Source of the DNA: CAYSCZ01 sp964429655
Lineage (GTDB): Bacteria > Bacteroidota > Bacteroidia > Cytophagales > Cyclobacteriaceae
DNA: 37,730 bases
NCBI GenBank assembly: GCA_964429655.1
Contig: CAYSCZ010000028.1
Coordinates: 1-37,730, forward strand
Direction of reading: 5' to 3'
Positions 8,368 through 15,282 of the stretch are shown one piece after another. Positions within the stretch are counted from its first letter, which is position 1; each line of letters starts with the position of its first letter. Both the position numbers and the translations under genes were made by a program. The notes under the pieces were generated by a model, which did no database searches, was not told the origin of the DNA, and saw nothing but the letters and a program-made list of their open reading frames with translations.

Positions 8368-9957
8368 TTATTGATATTTAATCTTGTTGATATAAAATAC
8401 TTTCCGATTGTTATTGGGGCTATCTATCTCTGTATTTCTGATGTGCTGGGCGCCATAAACGTAGAATGTTTTTTCATACCAAAATTTTATTTCCTCAGAG
8501 GTGTTATAAGCTTCATAAGCTAGTTCATCATCTTTGTATTTAAGTTTTATAGGGCTTGTACTTTTATCTTCAAGGATTTTATTGCCCTGTACAACTTTAG
8601 ATCTTATCTCATCATCTTCAACATATACCAGCACTAATCGATCATCTTCCCTGCTTATTTCCACAAAATTTTTTAGTGTAAGGGTTTCGATGTCACTGAG
8701 TTCAAAACTATGATCCCATAGTAAGTTGCCGTTTCTGTCAAATCCTACCACCACCGCATGGGTATATTCATATTCCTGAAGCATGTACGTACTATTATCG
8801 TATAACCTGTTTCTATAAAAAGGGCGATTCGACGCCGCCAATGCTCCTCCGTTGTAGATATTGTTATGCCGATACTTAGGATAATATGCTTCACCAATAA
8901 GGATATACTGACCATTCTGTTCAAACATCTCATGGATCATTAGGCGATAGTTAAACTTTAATCTTTTACCCTTTTCCTTTCTTCTCCTCACCTTTTCTTT
9001 GATTCGCTTTTCCCTTTTTTCTTTCATATATCCGAAAAAATTATCCATGTCTCCGTAATTATAATACCTTATGAAATTTTGCTTACCATTGATTAGTTGC
9101 GCTATATATAACCCCCTGGAATACTTTGAACGCTTATGGGTATAGGTGCCAGCCACATACTGTCTGCCTCTTTCAAAACTTGTGGTAGAAGCATCTATCA
9201 AGCTGATTTCAGTATCTGGGATTAATCTTTTACTTATGATTAAATCCCCATTTTCAGCAAAGGTCCTTATGGATGTTGAAGTTCTTTTATCAAAAATCTC
9301 CTCTGACATCACAATGTTTGCAAGATTCTTTTCATCATCAACCACCAAATCAAGGATTTCATTGTCTTCTTTATAAAAACCAGGCAGTACCTGAGGCACA
9401 AGCGAATTCAGATCAAATTTGATCAAGACTGGTTTGGAATTTACGTTACCACCAAAGAATAATGAATTTCCAACAATCTCAAATTCAGATAACTCAACGG
9501 GGATAACCGTTGTCACTTTGTAGTTGGTCGTGTCCCCGGTAAAAGCATCAAAAATGGTGACAGCAAGTGCTTCCGGCCTGAATTTTGAGACATTAAACAA
9601 CACATAATACTTCCCTTCAAGATAATCATAACCTCTGAGTCTATAATTTCCGGGGAATTCGTAAAACCTTGTCCATACCCTATGCATGGACGTATCTACA
9701 AGATTGATTTCCCACTTATTACCAATATTGCCTTTATCTTCGGTTTTATGTAAAAATAACAGCCCATCTTCACCACCTGATATAATCATATATTGGTCAT
9801 CCAGGTTATTCGTTTCAAATTCTATTCTTTGTGGTTGTTTAATGAACTCTGATTCTTTTGTTTCATGCTTTTTATTTTTTTGGCCATAAGCCTGAATAAA
9901 GGCAAGAAAAATAAAAACTATTAATAATGTCCCCCATCTATTAGTGATCATAAACAT
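8368..9957 (-). CDS. Unknown secreted protein, possible beta-propeller
   Basis: The 529-residue protein opens with a signal peptide (WGTLLIVFIFLAFIQAYG, residues 8-25), so it is exported. The mature part has repeated short strands and turn-like segments such as EDGLLFLHK, NSLFFGGNVNSKPVLIKFD, NGQYILIGEAYY and DRNGNLLWDHSFEL. This is consistent with a beta-propeller or similar repeat fold, but I recognise no named family. A very basic stretch (residues about 313-340, KEKREKRIKEKVRRRKEKGK) interrupts it. Its ATG overlaps the EVE stop in TAATG, and pyrR follows 27 bp downstream, so it is probably co-transcribed with pyrRB. ATG codons at residues 1 and 3 are both possible starts. Confidence 0.75.
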   Translation of the reverse strand: MFMITNRWGTLLIVFIFLAFIQAYGQKNKKHETKESEFIKQPQRIEFETNNLDDQYMIISGGEDGLLFLHKTEDKGNIGNKWEINLVDTSMHRVWTRFYEFPGNYRLRGYDYLEGKYYVLFNVSKFRPEALAVTIFDAFTGDTTNYKVTTVIPVELSEFEIVGNSLFFGGNVNSKPVLIKFDLNSLVPQVLPGFYKEDNEILDLVVDDEKNLANIVMSEEIFDKRTSTSIRTFAENGDLIISKRLIPDTEISLIDASTTSFERGRQYVAGTYTHKRSKYSRGLYIAQLINGKQNFIRYYNYGDMDNFFGYMKEKREKRIKEKVRRRKEKGKRLKFNYRLMIHEMFEQNGQYILIGEAYYPKYRHNNIYNGGALAASNRPFYRNRLYDNSTYMLQEYEYTHAVVVGFDRNGNLLWDHSFELSDIETLTLKNFVEISREDDRLVLVYVEDDEIRSKVVQGNKILEDKSTSPIKLKYKDDELAYEAYNTSEEIKFWYEKTFYVYGAQHIRNTEIDSPNNNRKVFYINKIKYQ

Positions 9958-10364
9958 TAAGTTCCACCTTTTTCGATTATAATATCAAATGCTTCTTTTT
10001 CAACCGGTTGAACTGAAAGCCTTGAATTTTTAACCAATACCATATCAGTTAGTCTATCATCCTCTTTAATTTCCTTTAGTGTAACCGGATTATTTAGTTT
10101 CAATTTTGGCACCACGTCTACCACCACCCATCGTTCATCATTAATCGTTGGGTCAGGGTAATGTTCACTTACCACTTCTGCCACGCCTACCACTGATTTT
10201 TCATTAACGCTGTGGTAAAATAATGCGAGGTCACCAACAGCCATTTTCTTAAGGTTGTTTCTGGCCTGATAATTTCTAACGCCATCCCAATGGTCTTTCC
10301 CAAGATTGGAGAAATCATCCCACGAGTAAGTGTTAGGTTCGGTTTTTATAAGCCAATATTTCAT
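9957..10364 (-). CDS. EVE domain protein (THYN1-like)
   Basis: The 135-residue protein is a complete EVE domain, a PUA-like fold thought to bind modified bases in DNA or RNA. Hallmarks are the opening KYWLIKTEPNTYSWDD, the WDGVRNYQARNNLKKM block (about residues 26-41), GDLALFYHS and the late LVKNSRLSVQPV. It is the first gene of the minus-strand run, and its stop overlaps the next start by one base. Stand-alone EVE proteins of this length are widespread in bacteria, so no defence role should be assumed. No restriction or modification gene lies near it. Confidence 0.93.
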   Translation of the reverse strand: MKYWLIKTEPNTYSWDDFSNLGKDHWDGVRNYQARNNLKKMAVGDLALFYHSVNEKSVVGVAEVVSEHYPDPTINDERWVVVDVVPKLKLNNPVTLKEIKEDDRLTDMVLVKNSRLSVQPVEKEAFDIIIEKGGT

Positions 10365-10410
10365 AAACAGGAAGTAAACTATCTGAAATTATTATACTGA
10401 TTATAATTAA

Positions 10411-10439
10411 TTGTGTTGTAGGGATAACCTTTAGATTTT
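10411..10439 (+). promoter_or_regulatory. Candidate Bacteroidota-type promoter for the GT9 gene
   Basis: TTG at 10411-10413 is followed by an 18-bp spacer and TAGATTTT at 10432-10439, one base short of TAnnTTTG. It lies 18 bp ahead of the ATG at 10458, which would give a short leader. It sits in the 93-bp divergent spacer between the EVE and GT9 genes. Confidence 0.4.
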
Positions 10440-10457
10440 CTAAGAGGTTTTAGAAAC

Positions 10458-11474
10458 ATGGGCATTAAAAAAATCTTAATCATTCAATCATCTTCCTCAG
10501 TGGGAGTTTTGCTATCCACTCCGATTATTCGAAGCATTAAAACACAATTAAGTGATGTGACAGTACATGTGCTTACTAAAAATAGCAACAAATTAATACT
10601 CCAGGAAAATCCTTACCTGGATAAAATCATTACATTAACAAGCAATACACTGAACCAGTCTAAAAAATTGAGAAGAGAACATTATGATTATGTAATAGAT
10701 CTTGAAAATACCGCTTATTCATATTTGATCAAAAAGCGCTTAGGTAGTGAATCATATACTATCAGCAATAACCGCTTCAAAGAATGGATGTACATTAACT
10801 TCAAAATTAATAAGCTGGATAATCAGCATCTGGTTACGCGATACTTCGATCTTATCAACAGTTTGAATGTAAAAGAAGATAGCCAGGGACTAGATTATTT
10901 TATTCCGGAGAAAGATCATGTTGAGTTAGAATGGTTGCCTGAAGCTTATAGAAAAGAATACTATGCCCTGGTTATTAGTGGTGAATATTACACAAACAAA
11001 ATGCCAACAGAAAGACTGATAGAATTATGCGATAAAATCAATAAACCAATTATTATATTAGGAGGAAAGGAAGATAACAAAACAGGTGAGGAGATAGAAG
11101 TTTTTTTTAAACGTTATCAATCATCTGAAGCTCATGAAGAATCATTAAAGGAACTTAACAAAAAGGCAATTGTATTCAATACCTGTGGTAAATTTAATTT
11201 AAATCAACAAGCTTCTATTCTTAAACAGTCAAGTGCAGTATTTACACATGATACGTTGCTTATGCATATAGCCACAGCTTTTAAGAAGCAAATTTTTTCT
11301 ACCTGGGGAAATACTGTTCCTTCTTTTGGGAAGTATCCTTATCAAACAAAGTTCATTATTTTTGAGAACAATAAAATTGATTGTAGACCATGTAGCAGCA
11401 CTGGTTTTTCTAAGTGCCCTAGAGGACATTTTAAGTGTATGAAGGAGGTGCCGTTTGATTTTTATCTACCATGA
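10458..11474 (+). CDS. Glycosyltransferase family 9 (heptosyltransferase-like) protein, catalytic-position Asp missing
   Basis: The 338-residue protein has the GT-B layout of ADP-heptose:LPS heptosyltransferases. It has an N-terminal Rossmann domain beginning KKILIIQ with TPIIRSIK after it, a second domain with NKPIIILGGKEDN, and the C-terminal block THDTLLMHIATAFKKQIFSTWG, which binds the sugar nucleotide in GT9 enzymes. The cysteine-rich end (CRPCSSTGFSKCPRGHFKCM) is also usual for the Bacteroidota branch. In most GT9 enzymes the N-terminal loop carries Gly-Asp, the Asp being the proposed base (Asp13 in WaaC). Here the loop reads SSSSVGVLLSTP, with Val17 at that place. It may therefore have altered or lost activity. 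Its stop overlaps the next start (ATGA). Confidence 0.85.
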   Translation: MGIKKILIIQSSSSVGVLLSTPIIRSIKTQLSDVTVHVLTKNSNKLILQENPYLDKIITLTSNTLNQSKKLRREHYDYVIDLENTAYSYLIKKRLGSESYTISNNRFKEWMYINFKINKLDNQHLVTRYFDLINSLNVKEDSQGLDYFIPEKDHVELEWLPEAYRKEYYALVISGEYYTNKMPTERLIELCDKINKPIIILGGKEDNKTGEEIEVFFKRYQSSEAHEESLKELNKKAIVFNTCGKFNLNQQASILKQSSAVFTHDTLLMHIATAFKKQIFSTWGNTVPSFGKYPYQTKFIIFENNKIDCRPCSSTGFSKCPRGHFKCMKEVPFDFYLP

Positions 11475-11962
11475 AAAAATTATTTTTATTGCGTCATGCT
11501 AAATCTAGCTGGAAATTCCCAAACCTTGATGACATTGAAAGACCACTAAATAAAAGGGGTTACAGGGATGCCCCTAGAATGGGTCAGCATTTAAAATTAA
11601 ATGAAGTAGTCCCTGATGCCATAATCAGCAGTCCTGCTGAGAGAGCTTTTCAAACGGCCAGGATTATTTGCGAGGCGTTGGGTATTCCATCGAGAAACAT
11701 TCAGCCGGAGTTGGGAATCTATCATGCAGGCCCAAATAATCTACTTCAGATAATAAACAAACAAAAAGATCAATCAACGCACTTACTGCTTGTTGGTCAT
11801 AATCCCGGTCTAACTGAATTTGCTAACCTGCTTGCCGACAGCGATATCGATAATGTACCTACATGTGGTATTGTAGGAATAAAATTTGAAAAGAATGACT
11901 GGGCGGGTATTACTTATGGTGCCGGTGAAAAGATGTTTTTTTATTATCCCAGGTTATTGTGA
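11471..11962 (+). CDS. SixA-like histidine phosphatase
   Basis: The 163-residue protein belongs to the histidine phosphatase (phosphoglycerate mutase-like) superfamily, SixA branch. The catalytic core is present: LRHAKSSW with R8 and H9 (phospho-acceptor), R57 in SSPAERAFQTA, Glu80 and H100 in LLVGHNPGL. SixA in E. coli dephosphorylates phosphohistidine on signalling or phosphotransfer proteins; the substrate here cannot be inferred. No signal peptide is present, so it is cytosolic. It overlaps the GT9 gene by 4 bp (ATGA) and so is translationally coupled to it. The TonB-family gene follows after 86 bp. Confidence 0.93.
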   Translation: MKKLFLLRHAKSSWKFPNLDDIERPLNKRGYRDAPRMGQHLKLNEVVPDAIISSPAERAFQTARIICEALGIPSRNIQPELGIYHAGPNNLLQIINKQKDQSTHLLLVGHNPGLTEFANLLADSDIDNVPTCGIVGIKFEKNDWAGITYGAGEKMFFYYPRLL

Positions 11963-12003
11963 CCTAAATCACTCGGCCTTCCAATATTTATCATTCATAA
12001 ACT

Positions 12004-12034
12004 TTTGCAAAATCCATTAATTGTGCTATTAAAC
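12004..12034 (+). promoter_or_regulatory. Weak promoter candidate ahead of the TonB gene
   Basis: TTTG at 12004-12007, a 19-bp spacer and TATTAAAC at 12027-12034 resemble the Bacteroidota arrangement, but the second element keeps only the TA of TAnnTTTG. It lies 14 bp before the ATG at 12049. Confidence 0.2.
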
Positions 12035-12048
12035 AAATAACATTAGCC

Positions 12049-12864
12049 ATGGAAGCCGCAGTAAGTAATAAGAGCAAAATAAGAAAAAGGGATGGTGAAC
12101 TTTACGATAAACAATCCCATCACGGGTTAAAAGGCCAAAAAAGGAAAGTAAATCTCAATGCTAGCGATTACAATGATCTTATAAACATTAAAAAAGTTAG
12201 GGATAAATCTTCAAGAGTCAGATCGTCACTATTTTTCCTGATCGGTTTATCTATAAGTTTATTTGCGATCATAGTAATGTTCGAATGGAAGTTTTACGAT
12301 GAGCAACAAACGATATCACTTGGCTCGGTAGAAGATGATTTTGATGACATTATGGATATACCACCAACCGAGCAGCCACCTCCACCGCCGCCAAAAGTCC
12401 AGCATCCGGTGATAAAAGAAGTGTCAGATGAAGTGATCATTGAGGAAATAGAGCTTGATATTGATGTTGAGGTGACGGAGGAAACCACAGTAGAGGATGT
12501 GGTTTATGATATTAAAGTTGATGAGCCTGAGGAGGAAGAAGTTGAAGAAATATTTCAGATTGTCGAAAAAAGACCAGAATTTAAGGGTGGCATAAAGGCA
12601 TTTTATCAATTTGTTTCTGAGAACCTTGAATATCCTCAAGCTGCAAAAAGGCAGCAGATATCCGGTGTGGTATATGTGAGGTTTGTAGTTGAAAAAAATG
12701 GTTCAATAACACAGGCAATGGTGCTCAAAGGAATTGGTGGCGGTTGCGACGACGAAGCTCTCAGGGTGATAGAAGATTCACCCAAATGGATACCCGGCGC
12801 TCAACGTGGTAAGCCCGTACGTGTTTATATGACGATGCCAATAAGGTTTGTTTTAAAATCCTAA
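12049..12864 (+). CDS. TonB family energy transducer
   Basis: The 271-residue protein has a long basic cytoplasmic N-terminus (about 58 residues) and one transmembrane helix at 59-78. A periplasmic proline-rich segment follows (PPTEQPPPPPPKVQHP, 105-120), then an acidic linker to about 170. The C-terminal TonB domain starts at PEFKGGIKAFYQFVSENLEYP and ends MTMPIRFVLKS. TonB proteins pass proton-motive energy from ExbB/ExbD to outer-membrane transporters. No exbB, exbD or receptor gene is nearby, so its client is unknown. The N-terminus is longer than in classical TonB, where the helix is near the start. It converges on hslU with 6 bp between stops. Confidence 0.92.
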   Translation: MEAAVSNKSKIRKRDGELYDKQSHHGLKGQKRKVNLNASDYNDLINIKKVRDKSSRVRSSLFFLIGLSISLFAIIVMFEWKFYDEQQTISLGSVEDDFDDIMDIPPTEQPPPPPPKVQHPVIKEVSDEVIIEEIELDIDVEVTEETTVEDVVYDIKVDEPEEEEVEEIFQIVEKRPEFKGGIKAFYQFVSENLEYPQAAKRQQISGVVYVRFVVEKNGSITQAMVLKGIGGGCDDEALRVIEDSPKWIPGAQRGKPVRVYMTMPIRFVLKS

Positions 12865-12870
12865 GGTCAG

Positions 12871-14253
12871 TTAAAGTATATATTGGCTCAAATCCTTGTT
12901 AATCGCCAGATCCTTGAGTTTATCACTCACCATTTCCCTGGTGATCACGATATTAGCATTTGGGCCAATCTTATCAGGGATATCAAATAGTATGTCATTT
13001 AATAAGTGACTAACAACGGTATGTAATCTTCGAGCACCAATGTTTTCTATATTGCTATTAATACTGAAAGCAATTTCAGCAATCTCGGTAATTGCATCAT
13101 CCTGAAAGGTTAGCTTTACGCCTTCTGCACTAATCAAAGCTTCATATTGTTTGGTCAATGCGTTTTTTGGCTCCCTCAATATTCTTAAAAAATCTTTTTT
13201 AGTAAGATTATTTAGTTCCACCCTGATCGGAAACCTACCTTGAAGTTCAGGTATAAGATCAGAAGGTTTAGATACATGAAATGCTCCTGCGGCAATGAAT
13301 AAAACATGATCGGTATTTATAATTCCAAATTTGGTATTCACCGGACTACCTTCTACGATAGGCAATAAATCCCTTTGAACGCCTTCCCTGCTAACATCAG
13401 GGCCACTTTTCTTATCACCACCTGCGATTTTGTCAATCTCATCGATAAAAATTATTCCCGTATTTTCAGCCTTTGCTATGGCTTCTTCTTTCACTTCATC
13501 CATATCAATGAGTTTTGATGCTTCCTCTTCCAATAAAATTTTTCTGGCATCCCCGATAGACACTCTCCTTTTTTTATTTTTCTTAGGCATCATATTGCTT
13601 AGCATCTCCTGAAGGTTAATCATTGAAGACTCGTCAACCATTCCGCCACCAAGCATGCCGATTCCGGGATTTACGGGCTGCTTTACATTGATTTCAATTT
13701 TCCGATCGTCAAGTTCTCCATTCCTTATTTTCCCCCTGAATTTTTCCCTGGTTTTTTCATTTAATTCTTCATCACTAAGTGTATCTTCTTCACTTTCTAC
13801 ATCAACATTGTATGATTTTCTGGATTGTTTTACTGGTGGGATAAGTGCATCTAATATGATATTTTCAACGATTTCATGCGCTTTTTCCTTAACCTCTTCT
13901 TTTTTCTTATTCTTAACCATATTAACCGACTGGCTAACCAAATCCCTTACCATGCTTTCAACATCCCGGCCAACATAACCCACCTCAGTAAATTTAGATG
14001 CTTCCACCTTGGTAAAAGGTGCATCAGCAATTTTAGCTAATCTGCGCGCTATTTCAGTTTTACCTACCCCTGTTGCCCCGATCATCAAAATATTATTGGG
14101 AACAATTTCATTCTTCATCTCAGAATCTACTGTCATTCTCCTCCATCGGTTTCGAAGTGCAATCGCTACATTTTTTTTTGCATTGTCCTGGCCTATTATG
14201 TATTTATCTAGCTCTTTTACTATTTGTCTTGGGGTAAGATTAACGCCGTTCAT
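12871..14253 (-). CDS. hslU: HslU, ATPase subunit of the HslUV protease
   Basis: HslU is the AAA+ unfoldase that feeds substrates to the HslV peptidase. The 460-residue protein has Walker A GATGVGKT (59-66), Walker B IIFIDEID (267-274) and a charged intermediate domain between them (about 110-245). It also has the pore motif GYVGRD (92-97) and the C-terminal tail LSQYIL, whose insertion into HslV activates the peptidase. Length is normal. No hslV lies in the window, so its partner must be encoded elsewhere. Its start is 2 bp after the porQ stop, making it the last gene of a lon-porQ-hslU run. Confidence 0.97.
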   Translation of the reverse strand: MNGVNLTPRQIVKELDKYIIGQDNAKKNVAIALRNRWRRMTVDSEMKNEIVPNNILMIGATGVGKTEIARRLAKIADAPFTKVEASKFTEVGYVGRDVESMVRDLVSQSVNMVKNKKKEEVKEKAHEIVENIILDALIPPVKQSRKSYNVDVESEEDTLSDEELNEKTREKFRGKIRNGELDDRKIEINVKQPVNPGIGMLGGGMVDESSMINLQEMLSNMMPKKNKKRRVSIGDARKILLEEEASKLIDMDEVKEEAIAKAENTGIIFIDEIDKIAGGDKKSGPDVSREGVQRDLLPIVEGSPVNTKFGIINTDHVLFIAAGAFHVSKPSDLIPELQGRFPIRVELNNLTKKDFLRILREPKNALTKQYEALISAEGVKLTFQDDAITEIAEIAFSINSNIENIGARRLHTVVSHLLNDILFDIPDKIGPNANIVITREMVSDKLKDLAINKDLSQYIL

Positions 14254-14255
14254 GG

Positions 14256-15272
14256 TTAAATTAGTTTTTTGTTTAACATTCTGTTAAGGTTAGTAGATAT
14301 AGTAAAATGGTTTGAGCCACCTGCCACACTGTAAATTGCTCTACTATAAGCAAATTCAAATCGTTTTATTTTAAACATAAAACCAAAAGAGAAACCTGCA
14401 CCACCGGAAGTCTCTTCTAATCTTAGTTCCTGTCTTAATAAATGGTTGTACCCTACTCTTAGTTGTAGATGCTCACTTATTAACACTTCAATTCCAAAAT
14501 TTAAATGACCGAATACTTTATCAAATGTGTTGATTTCAGAATCCTCAATATTTGATAAATCAGGATCTATTCCGATTAAATTGTTTCTACCCAGGTTTGA
14601 TGCTGTCAATGAAAATCTAAAAGGCATGTATTGTGGTTTAAAAGTTGTGCCAATTTGAACATCAAATGGCAACCTTGGCGAATCGTTAGGTGTAAATGCG
14701 CTTAATACTACTCCCAGGTTTTTAACTGCCAGGCCTAGGGCTAAGTTACTGATTGGAGAAAATGTTCCACCAATATCAATAGCTAATGCTGTGGACGAAT
14801 AGGTTTCTATATTTGAGCCAAGCAGTTTGATGTTCACCCCCATGGTAAATGGGCCAAGGGAGTGAAATTTACCAATCGTTAGGGCATATTCGCTGGCATT
14901 AAAGTTATTCAATGGCTGCCCGGCGGGGTCAAACCCTTCAAATTCACCGTATGCCAGGTATTGCACACCAAACATTAAAGGGCCTATTTTTTTGAAATCA
15001 TGTAAATAAGCTATAGAACTTAAGTTTATATTCCACAACAGGCTCAGATGGTTAAAGGATATTGATTTGTCAGATACTGAATCGGCTAATGCCGGGTTAG
15101 ATAAAAAAAGGTTCACATCATCAGCTTTCAAAGAAACATTCTTATTACCTAAACCAGCTATCCGGGCATTGGAAGGTATATTCAGAAATTGATAGGTATT
15201 ATTCCCACCTACCTGACAGAATATGATTTCAGAGGATAGGGTAAATAATAAAATCAATATTGAATACTTCAT
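14256..15272 (-). CDS. porQ: Type IX secretion system outer-membrane protein PorQ
   Basis: The 338-residue protein has a signal peptide (to about residue 20) and the highly characteristic PorQ opening VGGNNTYQFLNIPSNARIAG, followed by LGNKNVSLKADDVNLFLSNPAL. The rest is a beta-barrel of the PorV/FadL-like kind, with many aromatic-bounded strands. In Porphyromonas PorQ belongs with PorU, PorV and PorZ to the cell-surface attachment complex of the type IX system, which anchors or processes exported cargo. It is placed between lon (10-bp gap upstream) and hslU (2-bp gap downstream). Its presence strongly supports a Bacteroidota host with a T9SS. Confidence 0.92.
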   Translation of the reverse strand: MKYSILILLFTLSSEIIFCQVGGNNTYQFLNIPSNARIAGLGNKNVSLKADDVNLFLSNPALADSVSDKSISFNHLSLLWNINLSSIAYLHDFKKIGPLMFGVQYLAYGEFEGFDPAGQPLNNFNASEYALTIGKFHSLGPFTMGVNIKLLGSNIETYSSTALAIDIGGTFSPISNLALGLAVKNLGVVLSAFTPNDSPRLPFDVQIGTTFKPQYMPFRFSLTASNLGRNNLIGIDPDLSNIEDSEINTFDKVFGHLNFGIEVLISEHLQLRVGYNHLLRQELRLEETSGGAGFSFGFMFKIKRFEFAYSRAIYSVAGGSNHFTISTNLNRMLNKKLI

Positions 15273-15282
15273 TCAAATAAAT

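Noticed and set aside
9957..10364. EVE gene as part of a defence or modification island
   Set aside because: Neighbours are metabolic and envelope genes; no restriction, methylase or nuclease gene is present.
12294..14287. Open frames antisense to tonB and hslU
   Set aside because: They lie fully opposite strongly conserved coding sequence, have serine/phenylalanine-rich low-complexity translations and match no family.
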